A DNA stretch of 64,000 bases from Muriicola soli (GCF_004139715.1 NZ_CP035544.1:1302001-1366000), one strand, 5' to 3'; numbered from the stretch's first letter, positions 18,696-28,588 are shown. Notes: generated by a model from the sequence alone, not told the origin. Program-made: numbers and translations.

Positions 18696-19382
18696 TTAAA
18701 AATTGGGGCTCAGGGTGTGCCCTTTGTAGAATGCATCTATGATATCTACAACTTCTTCCGCCGTATCCGCAATTTTGATCAGGTCGAGATCTTCCGGACT
18801 GATATTCTTCGCCTCAAGCATGACGTTTTTCAACCAATCCATCAAGCCTGACCAGAAATCAGAACCGACCAGGATAATGGGAAACTTACCAATTTTATTG
18901 GTTTGAATCAGGGTTACGGCTTCAAATAACTCATCCAAAGTACCGAAACCTCCGGGCATGACGACAAATCCCTGAGAATATTTCACAAACATCACTTTTC
19001 TAACAAAGAAATAGTCAAAATCAAGGCTTTTATCCGTGTCGATATAGGGATTATCATGCTGTTCAAAAGGCAGATCAATATTTAATCCGACAGAAGTTCC
19101 GCCGGCCAAATGAGCTCCTTTGTTTCCCGCTTCCATGATCCCTGGTCCGCCACCTGTAATAATTCCGTAGCCTGCTTCTGATACGCTTTTAGCAATGGAA
19201 ACAGCAAGATCGTAAAAAGTATCCCCTGGCTTGGTCCGGGCCGAGCCGAATATAGTTACACATGGCCCGATTACACTCATTTTTTCAAAACCGTTGACGA
19301 ACTCGCCCATAATTTTGAAGATTGCCCAGGAGTCATTGGTTTTGATCTCATTCCAACCTTTGTGATGTTGTTCTTTTCTCAT
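18696..19382 (-). CDS. LOG family (TIGR00730) nucleoside 5'-monophosphate phosphoribohydrolase
   Basis: A 228-residue Rossmann-fold protein with both family signatures: GGGPGIMEAGNKGA (about residues 77-90) and PGGFGTLDELFEA (about 143-155). LOG proteins cleave the N-glycosidic bond of nucleoside monophosphates, including cytokinin precursors; in bacteria the physiological substrate is often AMP or unknown. Cytoplasmic, no signal peptide. It is probably co-transcribed with the downstream M1-like gene (7-base gap). Confidence 0.88.
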   Translation of the reverse strand: MRKEQHHKGWNEIKTNDSWAIFKIMGEFVNGFEKMSVIGPCVTIFGSARTKPGDTFYDLAVSIAKSVSEAGYGIITGGGPGIMEAGNKGAHLAGGTSVGLNIDLPFEQHDNPYIDTDKSLDFDYFFVRKVMFVKYSQGFVVMPGGFGTLDELFEAVTLIQTNKIGKFPIILVGSDFWSGLMDWLKNVMLEAKNISPEDLDLIKIADTAEEVVDIIDAFYKGHTLSPNF

Positions 19383-19437
19383 TGTCTATTTCTTAAAACG
19401 AATTATAACCCGACACATTATAAATGTCGTAAAACTA

Positions 19438-22287
19438 TTATGAATGACTTACGGCCAGATTCAATTCTTTTTTTAAAAACTGTGCTGTAAAACTTTTTTT
19501 ATGAAGTGCGACATCCTCTGGTAGGCCTTCAGCAACGATAGCTCCACCGCCACGCCCTCCTTCGTATCCGATATCGATAATATGATCCACCATTTTGATC
19601 ACATCCATGTTGTGTTCAATAATAAGTATGGTATTCCCTTTGTCAACCAGGCGATTGAGTACCTCCATCAATACACGTATATCTTCAAAATGTAGGCCGG
19701 TAGTTGGTTCATCAAGAATATAGAAGGTATTGCCGGTATCTCTTTTGGAAAGTTCGGTTGCGAGTTTAACCCGCTGTGCCTCACCACCTGATAGTGTTGT
19801 TGATTGTTGTCCCAGGGAAATATAGCCCAGGCCTACATCCTGAATGGTCTTTAACTTCCTGTGGATTTTTGGAATATTTTCGAAAAAATCAACGGCTTCA
19901 TCAATGGTCATCTCCAGTACATCAGCTATAGATTTCCCCTTGTATCGAATTTCAAGGGTTTCCCGATTAAAGCGCTTGCCATTGCAGGTTTCACACTCTA
20001 CATAGACATCAGGCAGAAAATTCATCTCAATAACTCGTAGTCCGCCTCCCTGGCAGGTTTCGCAACGTCCGCCTTTTACATTGAAACTGAACCGACCTGG
20101 TTTATAGCCCCTGATCGCGGCTTCAGGTGTTTTGGTAAAAAGCGCACGTATTTCGCTGAACACCCCGGTGTAGGTAGCCGGATTAGATCTAGGGGTTCTA
20201 CCGATTGGAGATTGATTGATGTCGATAACCTTATCTATATGCTCCAGCCCGCTTATCTTTTTATACGGCATGGGCTTTTTAACCCCGTTAAAATAATGCG
20301 CATTCATTATGGGATAAAGCGTTTCGTTGACCAGGGTTGATTTTCCGCTTCCCGACACGCCTGTAACGCCTATCATTTTCCCAAGGGGGAATCGCGCCGT
20401 AATATTCTTAAGATTATTTCCGGTACAGCCTTCCAGGAGAATACTTTTTCCGTTTCCTTTTCTTCGCTCTACAGGTACGGGAATTTCCTTTTTCCCGCTT
20501 AGGTAGTCTGCAGTTAGGGTTTGATGTTGTTTGAGTTCTGCCGGTGGGCCTTCGGAGATGATCTCACCACCGTGTTTCCCGGCGAGGGGTCCGATATCGA
20601 TCACATGATCGGCACTTTCAATCATATCCTTGTCATGTTCTACGACAATAATGGAGTTTCCTATATCCCGGAGCGCTTCCAGGGATTTTATGAGTCGGCC
20701 GTTATCCCTTTGATGTAGTCCAATGCTGGGTTCATCCAAAATATACAGAACCCCTACCAGCTGAGATCCTATCTGAGTTGCCAACCTGATACGCTGGGCT
20801 TCACCGCCGGAAAGCGACTTCGAACTTCGACTTAGGGAGAGGTAGTCTAAACCCACATCGAGTAAAAACTGTATCCTGCTGCTGATCTCTTTGATAATCT
20901 CTTCAGCGATAATCCGCTGATTTCCTTCCAGGGAATTCTGCAGCCCTTTAAAAAATACTGCCAATTCAGCAATATCCATAGCTGCGAGTTCGGCAATATT
21001 CTTTTCTCCAATCCTGAAATTAAGGGAAGCCTTTTTCAGCCTTGATCCATTGCATTCAGGACATTGGATTTTATCCATATAATCTTTTGCCCATCGCTTT
21101 ATCGAGGTCGAATCTGAGCTGCTAAACTGACTCTTGATAAAATTAGCAATTCCTTCGTAGTCGATAGTGTAATCACGTTTTACCCCAAGGGATTTCGAAT
21201 CGAGAACAAATCGTTCCTCCCCCCCATGAAGGATAATGTCCATGGCCTCTTCAGGAATTTTTTCAATGGGATCCTTAAGATCAAATTCATAGCGTTTGGC
21301 AATGGTCTCAAGTTGCTTAAAAGCCCAGGATTTCTTGTATTCACCAAGGGGTGCGATTCCACCTCCCGCAATGGAAAGTTTAGTGTTGGGAAAGATCTTT
21401 TTCTCGTTGATTTCGTAGGTATGTCCAAGGCCGTTACACTCATCACACATGCCTTTAGGGGAGTTGAACGAAAATGTATTGGGTTCAGGAGTAGGGTAGG
21501 AGATTCCGGTGGTTGGGCACATGAGGTCTCGACTGAAGTACCGTGGTTCTGTTTCCCCTTCAGCCAATACCATCATTGTATCATTACCGCTGTACATTGC
21601 GGTATTAATGGATTCCGCAAGTCGTTTTTCCAGATCGGCGTCTTCACTTATTGCAAGTCGATCTACTACAATCTCAATATCGTGAGTTTTGTAGCGATCT
21701 ACCTTCATGCCCTTTTGAAGGTCGAGCAATTCTCCGTCTACCCGAACCTTTATAAAGCCCTGTTTCGCTATCTGCTCGAATAATTCCCGGTAATGCCCTT
21801 TTCTAGACTTAACTACGGGTGCCAGGATGTTGATGCGCTGACCTGCAAAAGTGGAAAGTATAAGCGCTCTGATTTGCTCATCAGAGTAACTAACCATTTT
21901 CTCTCCCGTACGATAACTGTATGCATCGGCAGCCCTTGCGTACAGCAACCTTAGAAAATCATAAACCTCGGTAATCGTGCCTACCGTTGAACGCGGGGAT
22001 TTAGAAGTTGTTTTTTGTTCAATGGCAATAACAGGGGAAAGGCCATCGATCTTATCCACATCAGGACGTTCTAATCCGCCTAAAAACTGTCTGGCGTAGG
22101 CAGAGAAGGTTTCGATATACCTCCTTTGTCCTTCGGCATAAATGGTGTCAAAGGCCAAAGAGGATTTGCCACTGCCCGATAAGCCGGTAATGACAACTAA
22201 TTTTTCCCTGGGAATACTAACGTCAATGTCTTTGAGATTGTGAACGCGAGCACCTTTAACTTCTATAAATTCTTCGTAATACGTCAT
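19438..22287 (-). CDS. uvrA: Excinuclease ABC subunit A
   Basis: A 949-residue UvrA, the damage-recognition ATPase of nucleotide excision repair. Two ABC modules: first Walker [10 protein letters not shown] near residue 35, signature [12 protein letters not shown]; second Walker [11 protein letters not shown], signature [12 protein letters not shown], Walker [11 protein letters not shown]. Zinc-site cysteines: [18 protein letters not shown], and the C-terminal pair CETCQGGG...CETCNGKR. I place the start at ATG 22287 ([13 protein letters not shown]); a TTG four codons upstream keeps the frame open but is less likely. No copy of the palindromic box found near the LexA-like gene was seen upstream. 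Confidence 0.97.
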   Translation of the reverse strand: MTYYEEFIEVKGARVHNLKDIDVSIPREKLVVITGLSGSGKSSLAFDTIYAEGQRRYIETFSAYARQFLGGLERPDVDKIDGLSPVIAIEQKTTSKSPRSTVGTITEVYDFLRLLYARAADAYSYRTGEKMVSYSDEQIRALILSTFAGQRINILAPVVKSRKGHYRELFEQIAKQGFIKVRVDGELLDLQKGMKVDRYKTHDIEIVVDRLAISEDADLEKRLAESINTAMYSGNDTMMVLAEGETEPRYFSRDLMCPTTGISYPTPEPNTFSFNSPKGMCDECNGLGHTYEINEKKIFPNTKLSIAGGGIAPLGEYKKSWAFKQLETIAKRYEFDLKDPIEKIPEEAMDIILHGGEERFVLDSKSLGVKRDYTIDYEGIANFIKSQFSSSDSTSIKRWAKDYMDKIQCPECNGSRLKKASLNFRIGEKNIAELAAMDIAELAVFFKGLQNSLEGNQRIIAEEIIKEISSRIQFLLDVGLDYLSLSRSSKSLSGGEAQRIRLATQIGSQLVGVLYILDEPSIGLHQRDNGRLIKSLEALRDIGNSIIVVEHDKDMIESADHVIDIGPLAGKHGGEIISEGPPAELKQHQTLTADYLSGKKEIPVPVERRKGNGKSILLEGCTGNNLKNITARFPLGKMIGVTGVSGSGKSTLVNETLYPIMNAHYFNGVKKPMPYKKISGLEHIDKVIDINQSPIGRTPRSNPATYTGVFSEIRALFTKTPEAAIRGYKPGRFSFNVKGGRCETCQGGGLRVIEMNFLPDVYVECETCNGKRFNRETLEIRYKGKSIADVLEMTIDEAVDFFENIPKIHRKLKTIQDVGLGYISLGQQSTTLSGGEAQRVKLATELSKRDTGNTFYILDEPTTGLHFEDIRVLMEVLNRLVDKGNTILIIEHNMDVIKMVDHIIDIGYEGGRGGGAIVAEGLPEDVALHKKSFTAQFLKKELNLAVSHS

Positions 22288-22446
22288 GCAATAGGGCAAA
22301 GTTGCAAAGGTACTCTTTTGATGCTTAAAAACGAAGTGGGCTTTATCCCAAGCCTGTTAAATCCATCAAAAAATAAAGTGTAAAGCACAAAACCAAATTC
22401 CTATGAAACTAATACAAATACTGAGATCACACGAGCTGTGTTAGGC

Positions 22447-23145
22447 TCAGGCCACGGCTTCCATACTGTGGTTTCTCCTCTTTTCATTTAATTGCGAAGC
22501 CGGGATAAACGATTTCTGAGCTTCAATTTCATTCTTTTTAATACTCAACTGTTCCGGCCTGATATGAATAAAAGCCAGGCTGCCGTTTTTATGTTGCAGG
22601 CCATATTTTCTCTTTACGTCATAGATGAGCCAGTCCTCTTCTCTAAACCTGGTCCTGAAATACCTGGAGATCAAGGGTAGTACATTGTATTTCGGCTTAA
22701 TTCGCTTTACCATGGAAGTTCCGGGGAAATCACTGTGGACTAAACGAATTTCAATCGCCCTTTTTTCCTTTTCCACAGAAGCAGCCAGTTGGTAGACCTC
22801 CTTATGGCTAATCTCTGCGGCCATGGATTTCTCTTTGGTGTTCAATTTCTGCCAGGCACAGAAGAAATGATAAAGCTGTATTTCGATATTTTCTTCCTCG
22901 CTTAAAAAAGCAAAGTATAAGGCTTTTAACGCACTGTAATTCTGGCCTCTTAAACTATTCCAGAAGGTTTTTGCATCCTTTAATCGTGTGGCAATGTAAT
23001 TGGGTTGTGGAAACAAGGCCTCTTGTTGCTCATTCAATTTGTGTATCTCCATGGGGCGTAGCCCATGGTATCGGACCTCAAATAAAAGAGTAAGAAACCC
23101 GTTAAAACTTCCGTCGTACAAATAAATTCCTGATTCTTGTTTCAT
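22447..23145 (-). CDS. Putative DNA metabolism/repair protein (TIGR03915 type, DUF4130)
   Basis: A 232-residue protein. It opens with the family hallmark IYLYDGSFNGFLTLLFE, then 'LFPQPNYIATRLKDAKTFWNSLR', 'FFCAWQKL' and the late 'RRYFRTRFREEDWLIYDVKRKYGL' block (here YFRTRFREEDWLIYD...). The family is usually encoded beside a radical-SAM partner (TIGR03916) and is thought to act in DNA repair. That partner is not within this window. It is divergent from the LexA-like repressor and has four palindromic boxes in its upstream region; a minus-strand TATATTTG at 23194-23201 is a good -7 element overlapping the first box. This supports damage-inducible control. Confidence 0.8.
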   Translation of the reverse strand: MKQESGIYLYDGSFNGFLTLLFEVRYHGLRPMEIHKLNEQQEALFPQPNYIATRLKDAKTFWNSLRGQNYSALKALYFAFLSEEENIEIQLYHFFCAWQKLNTKEKSMAAEISHKEVYQLAASVEKEKRAIEIRLVHSDFPGTSMVKRIKPKYNVLPLISRYFRTRFREEDWLIYDVKRKYGLQHKNGSLAFIHIRPEQLSIKKNEIEAQKSFIPASQLNEKRRNHSMEAVA

Positions 23146-23180
23146 CGTCCTTGCGTATTAAAATAGGTCAATCAATGCTA

Positions 23181-23256
23181 TTGGTATATATTCCAAATAT
23201 ATGGATATATTCCATAATATGGAAATATTCCTAATTTATTTTTGGATATATTCCAA
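23181..23256. promoter_or_regulatory. Four-copy palindromic operator array between divergent genes
   Basis: Four imperfect palindromes built on TTGGA-TATAT-TCCAA: 23181-23196 TTGGTATATATTCCAA, 23202-23214 TGGATATATTCCA, 23220-23231 TGGAAATATTCC, 23242-23256 TTGGATATATTCCAA. Centres are 18 to 23 bases apart, about two helical turns. The first overlaps the minus-strand -7 element, the last fills the spacer of the plus-strand promoter. This is the arrangement expected for a dimeric repressor that controls both genes; the LexA-like protein at 23313 is the obvious candidate. Confidence 0.8.
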
Positions 23257-23270
23257 TTTGAGTATCTTTG
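23241..23270 (+). promoter_or_regulatory. Promoter of the LexA-like gene
   Basis: TTTG at 23241-23244, an 18-base spacer, and TATCTTTG at 23263-23270 match the Bacteroidota housekeeping consensus (TTTG, 17-23 bases, TAnnTTTG). The fourth palindrome lies inside the spacer, so repressor binding would block RNA polymerase. Predicted transcription start is near 23277, about 36 bases before the ATG. Confidence 0.7.
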
Positions 23271-23312
23271 AAGAGAACCAAGTAATTATTCAGGCTTTAA
23301 AACAATTGCAAT

Positions 23313-24068
23313 ATGGAGAATGAACTTACCATAAAGAGGTTTACCGATCTAAGACGCGAATTAGAGTACACCCAGGCAGAATTTGCTGCTTTGTTAGGCG
23401 TCTCAAATACTACAGCCGATATAGAAAGGGGGCGGACAAAACTTTCAGGAAAGGTAGTCGCCAACCTATTAAAACAGTTTAAAATAAATCCTCTTTGGCT
23501 CTACGGAGAGAGTGAGCAACAGTACATAGAAGCCTCTAACACCAGTGTCATTCCTAAAGTGGTAACCGTTGATAGCTCGGACAGGGAAAATATGGTTTTG
23601 GTTAATGCCAAGGCAGCAGCCGGTTACCCACAGAACATTCACGACACCAGCTGGTATAGACAATTGCCGGCATTTGATTTGCCGATTCCCGAGTTCCGCA
23701 ATGCGACCTACAGGGGATTTCAGGTAGAAGGAGACAGCATGCTCCCTAATCTAAAGCCCGGAGAATGGGTACTTGCAAAGGCAGTAGAAGATTTAAGCGA
23801 GGTAAACACCAACAAAGTTTATGTGGTAGTACTTCAGGACTCTGTAATGGTCAAAAAGATAGAACGTCCACCCAATACTAATAAGGTGATCTTGATTTCC
23901 TTAAATGAGACCTATCCGCCATATGAAATAGAACCCTATCAGATCCAGGAGCTGTGGCAGGTGAGTAGTAAAATTACTTTTGGCGTTGATGCCACAACTG
24001 AAAATGGCCTCCTGCGTCAGTTACAGCAATCCATGGAGGAATTAAAGAGGCAATTAAAGGCTTCTTAA
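23313..24068 (+). CDS. LexA-like self-cleaving repressor (XRE helix-turn-helix plus S24 peptidase)
   Basis: A 251-residue protein: XRE-type helix-turn-helix at about 8-62 (TQAEFAALLGVSNTTADIERGR), a linker, and an S24 LexA-like peptidase domain. Autocleavage residues are all present: Ala103-Gly104 in KAAAGYP, catalytic Ser142 in EGDSML, general-base Lys181 in VMVKKIE. A C-terminal coiled segment (LLRQLQQSMEELKRQLKA) could aid dimerisation. Cleavage stimulated by RecA filaments is known for this fold; here it is inferred. Its own promoter contains a palindrome, so it is probably autoregulated, together with the divergent DNA-metabolism gene. No phage genes surround it, which argues for a cellular regulator and not a prophage repressor. 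Confidence 0.88.
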   Translation: MENELTIKRFTDLRRELEYTQAEFAALLGVSNTTADIERGRTKLSGKVVANLLKQFKINPLWLYGESEQQYIEASNTSVIPKVVTVDSSDRENMVLVNAKAAAGYPQNIHDTSWYRQLPAFDLPIPEFRNATYRGFQVEGDSMLPNLKPGEWVLAKAVEDLSEVNTNKVYVVVLQDSVMVKKIERPPNTNKVILISLNETYPPYEIEPYQIQELWQVSSKITFGVDATTENGLLRQLQQSMEELKRQLKAS

Positions 24069-24778
24069 TCTTTTCTGGCTCGAACCGTGCCTAAATCGAG
24101 TTTCAAAGGTCCTACTTTGTGATATTGAGGAAGTAGTGCACCGCTCTCTGTCAGATCCCAGCCTTCCCAGGTAGCCCCCAGCCCCTTTAAAGGCAATATT
24201 TGTACCCACATGCGAAACCTTTCCGGAAGGTATTTCTCGTTGAGCTCCCAGACATAAGTATCTCCGGGTGTATCTCCACCAAGGGTATAAGTGACTTTAA
24301 GTCCGATTTTTTCATCATCGAGATCAACGACAGCTCTTTTGGTGCCCTTATCAAAAATTTTAAATGGTGCCACAAGCCAAAATGAATCATTATTGAAATT
24401 GGAGATTGCCTCCTTCACCAGCTTCTCCTTTTCTTCTCCTAGAATTTGTTCTTCACCCTCTTTGACGGAACTGTTGGAAGGATTCACCAGATCTATCTCT
24501 CCCGTATAGTCACCCCAGCTCATTTCTACTTTTCCCATCTCCTTATCCCAGATGTAGTTATTCCTGCCTCCGCGGTAAGACCATTCCAGATAACGACTAT
24601 CCTGGTATGCCTCATTATTTAAAGACTTCAGCATTTTATTAGCTATTTCATCAGCCTTCTGAGGTGAATGACCATCAGGGACGTCTTCGTTGAAAAACAC
24701 AAAAAGGATTCCTGTCAACAGCGCGAAAATCAAAAGGAGAACTCCCAGAACCCGTTTAATCCAAAGTGCCATACTCAA
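24065..24778 (-). CDS. Hypothetical membrane-anchored protein
   Basis: A 237-residue protein with one N-terminal transmembrane or signal-anchor helix (residues 8-29, VLGVLLLIFALLTGILFVFF) and an exported domain with many Trp and Asp residues (YLEWSYRGGRNNYIWDKEMGKVEMSWGDY...). It resembles conserved Bacteroidota proteins of unknown function with a lipoprotein-localisation-like beta fold, but I do not recognise the family with confidence. Its stop overlaps the convergent repressor gene by four bases. It lies 18 bases downstream of the ggt gene on the same strand, so it may be in that operon. Confidence 0.75.
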   Translation of the reverse strand: MSMALWIKRVLGVLLLIFALLTGILFVFFNEDVPDGHSPQKADEIANKMLKSLNNEAYQDSRYLEWSYRGGRNNYIWDKEMGKVEMSWGDYTGEIDLVNPSNSSVKEGEEQILGEEKEKLVKEAISNFNNDSFWLVAPFKIFDKGTKRAVVDLDDEKIGLKVTYTLGGDTPGDTYVWELNEKYLPERFRMWVQILPLKGLGATWEGWDLTESGALLPQYHKVGPLKLDLGTVRARKD

Positions 24779-24796
24779 TTGCTTTTTTCTGTCCTG

Positions 24797-26524
24797 TTAA
24801 TACCCAACTGCCGTGTCATCTCCACGAGGATCTGCTCCACCTTCCATTCTTCCGTCAGGCAATATCCTGATAGCATCTACTTTGCCTATAACAGGCGTTC
24901 TTTCTTCATTGATCAAATATCCTTTAGACCTCAGAAATTCCTTAGTTTCTTCAGGGAATCCATCAGGTTCAAAAATAATATAGTCAGGGAGCCACTGGTG
25001 GTGAAACCTGGGTGCCTCCACAGCCTCTTGCATACTTAGGTTGAACTCATAGGTATTCAAAATGGTCTGGGCTACTGCAGTGATTATCGTGGAACCTCCC
25101 GGAGTACCCACTACCAGCCAAAGCTTGCCATCTTTTTCCACAATGGTGGGAGTCATACTGCTCAACATTCTCTTCTCCGGCGCAATACTATTCGCTTCCG
25201 CTCCGATAAGGCCAAACATATTTGGCGTCCCGGGTTTAGAACTAAAATCATCCATTTCATTATTCAGGAAAAAGCCGAGCTCATCACAATAAAGTTTAGA
25301 GCCATAAGCTCCGTTGAGGGTTGTGGTCACCGATACTGCATTTCCCATTTCATCTACGATTGAATAATGTGTGGTTTCGGCGCTCTCAAGGATCTCCACG
25401 GTGCCGTGAGAGACGGATTCTGATTTAGTGGCTTTATCAAATGTGAAATCTGACATACGCTGATGCAGATAATCTTCTTTAAGCAAGAAATCGAGTGGAA
25501 TCTCCACAAAGTCGGGATCCCCCAAATAAAAATTCCTATCGGCATAGGCACGCCGAAACGATTCTGTTAAGAGTTGTATCGCTTCCCCCGAATTATGCTC
25601 GTAGTCACCAATATCATAAGGTTCGATCATTTTAAAAATCTGATTGATCGTCACACCGCCACTGCTGGGCGGACTCATACTAATGATACGAAGGTCTTTG
25701 TAATTAAATATGACCGGTTGTCTCCAGACCGCCTGGTATTTTGCAAGATCTTCCTCTGTGAGATATCCTCCTCTTTCCTGGATAAATGCAGCTAGTTTTT
25801 TAGCCGTTTCCCCCTTGTAAAATTCATCCCGGCCATTGTTTTTTATTCGTCTGAGTGTATTGGCCAGACTTGGGTATTTAAGAGTATCACCAACGCGGCA
25901 CTTAGTAAAAAAGAAGGTTTCTTCCCCACTTATTTCTATGATTTGATCCCGGTATCGCTCCAATCGGTTTTCCTGATTCTCAGTCACAATAACCCCTCTT
26001 TCTGCAAGGGCAATGACAGGTTCAAGTAACTTCTCCAATGGCAGGCTGCCCATTTTTTCATGAACTTCAAAGACCCCTGCAACGGTTCCTGGGACTCCAA
26101 CCGCAGTTGCTCCCCTGGTACTTAGTCCCGGGATAACATTTCCCAGTGAATCGAGGTACATATCCGCAGTAGCTGAAAGAGGTGCCTTCTCTCTATAGTC
26201 AAGTGCACCCACATCACCATTTGATTTTCTGTAAACCATAAAACCTCCTCCGCCCAGGTTTCCTGCATAGGGATAGGCTACGGCCAGGGCGAGTTCTGTG
26301 GCAACCATGGCATCAAAAGCGTTACCACCTTCCCGTAAAATTTCCACGCCTATTGCTGAGGCCTCTTCCCGTGCCGAAACTACCATGGCTTTTTCGGTAA
26401 CCAATCCGGTGGGTGAAGCAGGGGACTTGCGACAACTGATACCTGTTACGAGCAGCAACGACAAGGCTGCGAACAGCATCGGCCTAAAAATAATTCTACT
26501 TTTAGAATTGGATATATCGGTCAT
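24797..26524 (-). CDS. ggt: Gamma-glutamyltransferase
   Basis: A 575-residue Ntn-hydrolase. It has GNAFDAMVATELALAV and GNLGGGGFMVYR (about residues 67-98), the autoprocessing site SAETTHYSIVD with nucleophile Thr384, and the oxyanion/glycine-binding stretches SSMTPTIV and GTPGGSTIITAVAQ. The enzyme cuts the gamma-glutamyl bond of glutathione and conjugates in the periplasm. The N-terminus is hydrophobic and ends in TGISC (Cys31), a loose lipobox, so it may be a lipoprotein. Six bases separate it from the upstream AcpH-like gene, so both may share a transcript. Confidence 0.93.
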   Translation of the reverse strand: MTDISNSKSRIIFRPMLFAALSLLLVTGISCRKSPASPTGLVTEKAMVVSAREEASAIGVEILREGGNAFDAMVATELALAVAYPYAGNLGGGGFMVYRKSNGDVGALDYREKAPLSATADMYLDSLGNVIPGLSTRGATAVGVPGTVAGVFEVHEKMGSLPLEKLLEPVIALAERGVIVTENQENRLERYRDQIIEISGEETFFFTKCRVGDTLKYPSLANTLRRIKNNGRDEFYKGETAKKLAAFIQERGGYLTEEDLAKYQAVWRQPVIFNYKDLRIISMSPPSSGGVTINQIFKMIEPYDIGDYEHNSGEAIQLLTESFRRAYADRNFYLGDPDFVEIPLDFLLKEDYLHQRMSDFTFDKATKSESVSHGTVEILESAETTHYSIVDEMGNAVSVTTTLNGAYGSKLYCDELGFFLNNEMDDFSSKPGTPNMFGLIGAEANSIAPEKRMLSSMTPTIVEKDGKLWLVVGTPGGSTIITAVAQTILNTYEFNLSMQEAVEAPRFHHQWLPDYIIFEPDGFPEETKEFLRSKGYLINEERTPVIGKVDAIRILPDGRMEGGADPRGDDTAVGY

Positions 26525-26530
26525 AGGGCA

Positions 26531-27124
26531 TCAATGTTTATTGAGGGAATTCAATTTCTCCCGGGAAAAGATAATTAAATCTTCAAAAAAGTCGGTGAAT
26601 TCGGATTCAAAAAGATCATAGTGCATTTCCAGGTCTTTTACTGCCTTGTTCATCCTGCTTTTCTTGCCTGTCCTTCTGAACAATCCATTGAGAACCCGAT
26701 CGATTCCTTCAATTGATGCATAATTGTACAACCAATTGTCCCTGATCATGTAGGGCATTAAGTGTTTGGTGGGCTCGGGAAGAATTGGGTAGTTGTCCTT
26801 TAATAATTTGTAAAACTGCTCAGCATAAGCCCTTAAGTCTTCTTTTGAATACACTTCCCAGTTTTTAGCCAGAAAATGATCGTAAAAAACATCGACGACC
26901 ACACGGCTGTAGTGTCCCTGGGTGGGATGTAGACGTTTGCTGCTGCGTCTGTGTGTGGGATGGGCATCGGTGTAGGTGTCAATTGCTCTGTGTAGAATTA
27001 TTCCCTTCTGAATTCGTTCAGGAAAATGGCTAAAGCGATTGCCCCTGATGCTATCAGCGATGAAATTCCCCAGACTGATCTCTTCATCGTCGAATGACAA
27101 ATATATATGAGCTAGAAAATTCAT
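26531..27124 (-). CDS. Acyl carrier protein phosphodiesterase (AcpH family)
   Basis: A 197-residue protein with the family start MNFLAHIYLSFDDEEISLGNFIADSIRGN, then ILHRAIDTYTDAHPTHRRSSKRLHPTQGHYSRVVVDVFYDHFLAKNW. The clustered His and Asp residues (H6, D24, H-AIDTYTDAHP, DVFYDHFL) form the HD-like metal site. The enzyme removes 4'-phosphopantetheine from holo-ACP. It begins 72 bases from the divergent glmM-like gene and leads into ggt with a six-base gap. Confidence 0.88.
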   Translation of the reverse strand: MNFLAHIYLSFDDEEISLGNFIADSIRGNRFSHFPERIQKGIILHRAIDTYTDAHPTHRRSSKRLHPTQGHYSRVVVDVFYDHFLAKNWEVYSKEDLRAYAEQFYKLLKDNYPILPEPTKHLMPYMIRDNWLYNYASIEGIDRVLNGLFRRTGKKSRMNKAVKDLEMHYDLFESEFTDFFEDLIIFSREKLNSLNKH

Positions 27125-27196
27125 CGCTCGAATTTACAAAGAAGGGCCTAGGAAACTAACCTATACCATTATATTTGCAAAAACTTTTCAGACAAT

Positions 27197-28582
27197 ATGA
27201 CACTAATCAAATCCATATCAGGCATTCGTGGCACCATAGGGGGGAAACCAGGCACTAATTTAACTCCTGTTGATGCTGTAAAATTTGCTGCAGCCTACGG
27301 AGCCTTTCTCAGGCAACAAGTGGAGAAAAAAGATCTCAAAGTAGTCATTGGCAGAGATGCCCGAATTTCAGGGGAGATGATTCAGGCCCTGGTGGTAAAT
27401 ACATTACTGGGGATGGGAATTGACGTGATTGATCTCGGACTTTCCACAACCCCCACGGTAGAAATTGCCGTTCCTCTTGAAAAGGCAGACGGGGGTGTTA
27501 TCCTGACCGCCAGTCATAATCCCAAACAGTGGAATGCGTTAAAATTACTCAATGCCAAAGGTGAATTCCTGAATGCAGCAGAAGGCGAACTAATATTAAA
27601 CCTGGCTGAGGAGGAAGATTTTAATTTTTCTGAAGTTGACCATTTAGGGGAACTTACTGCAAATGATTCCTATATGGATATTCATATTGATGAAGTGCTC
27701 AATTTATCTCTGATTGAAAAGGATACCATAGCCAAATCTGGCTTTAAGGTAGTTGTAGACGGGGTAAATTCTTCGGGAGGAATAGTGATGCCAATGCTCT
27801 TAAAGGAGCTTGGGGTAGAGGTAATAGAGCTCTATTGCGACCCAACCGGTCATTTCCCACACAACCCGGAGCCCCTGAAAGAACACCTGAAAGACATATG
27901 TGAATTGGTGGTAAAGGAAAAAGCCGACTTTGGTATTGTTGTGGACCCAGACGTGGATCGTCTGGCATTTATATCCGAAGACGGAGAAATGTTTGGGGAG
28001 GAATACACTCTTGTAGCCTGCGCAGATTATGTCTTAAGTAAAACAAAGGGCAATACGGTTTCTAATCTCTCTTCTACACGTGCCCTAAGGGACGTTACTC
28101 AAAAACACGGAGGGACGTATACTGCGGCAGCTGTTGGTGAGGTAAACGTGGTAGCACAAATGAAAGCGACCAATGCGGTAATTGGTGGAGAAGGCAACGG
28201 GGGAATTATCTATCCTGAGAGTCATTACGGCCGCGATGCTCTTGTGGGGACGGCCTTGTTCCTGATGCTGATGGCAGAAAGAGGAGGTAAGGTAAGTGAA
28301 TTAAAAAAGAGCTACCCCGCTTATTTTATGAGTAAGAAAAAGATCGAACTAACGCCAGGAATAGACGTAGATAAGATTCTCCACCAAATGGCAGAACGGT
28401 ATAAAGAGGAAGACTTAAATACTATTGACGGGGTAAAGATCGATTTTAGTGATTCCTGGGTGCATTTGCGGAAATCGAATACAGAGCCTATCATAAGAGT
28501 GTATACAGAAGCTCCTTCTCAGGATAGTGCCGATGCCCTGGCTAAGAGGATTATGGACGAGATCGGATCCATTTCCCAATAG
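27197..28582 (+). CDS. glmM: Phosphoglucosamine mutase (alpha-D-phosphohexomutase family)
   Basis: A 461-residue phosphohexomutase. Phosphoserine loop TASHNPKQWNA with Ser106, metal-binding DPDVDRLAF (about residues 252-260), sugar-binding GEGNGGIIYP (about 333-342), and the phosphate-binding RKSNTEPIIRVYTEA near the C-terminus. The variant 'RKSNTEP' fits the GlmM/PGM group. It converts glucosamine-6-phosphate to glucosamine-1-phosphate for UDP-GlcNAc; a phosphomannomutase role is an alternative. A TATATTTG -7 element at 27170-27177 lies 19 bases before the ATG, though I see no clear -33 element. Confidence 0.85.
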   Translation: MTLIKSISGIRGTIGGKPGTNLTPVDAVKFAAAYGAFLRQQVEKKDLKVVIGRDARISGEMIQALVVNTLLGMGIDVIDLGLSTTPTVEIAVPLEKADGGVILTASHNPKQWNALKLLNAKGEFLNAAEGELILNLAEEEDFNFSEVDHLGELTANDSYMDIHIDEVLNLSLIEKDTIAKSGFKVVVDGVNSSGGIVMPMLLKELGVEVIELYCDPTGHFPHNPEPLKEHLKDICELVVKEKADFGIVVDPDVDRLAFISEDGEMFGEEYTLVACADYVLSKTKGNTVSNLSSTRALRDVTQKHGGTYTAAAVGEVNVVAQMKATNAVIGGEGNGGIIYPESHYGRDALVGTALFLMLMAERGGKVSELKKSYPAYFMSKKKIELTPGIDVDKILHQMAERYKEEDLNTIDGVKIDFSDSWVHLRKSNTEPIIRVYTEAPSQDSADALAKRIMDEIGSISQ

Positions 28583-28588
28583 CGCAGG

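Noticed and set aside
21226-21783. Open frame of 185 codons antisense to uvrA
   Set aside because: It is complementary to a conserved, motif-rich uvrA region and its protein has no recognisable feature.
23181-23256. Short repeats that might be a CRISPR array
   Set aside because: The four units are 12-16 base palindromes with short AT-rich gaps, sit exactly on two promoters, and no cas genes are near.
23313-24068. Prophage repressor
   Set aside because: Helix-turn-helix plus S24 domain fits phage CI, but no integrase, structural or attachment sequences are nearby, and the divergent gene is a cellular DNA-metabolism type.
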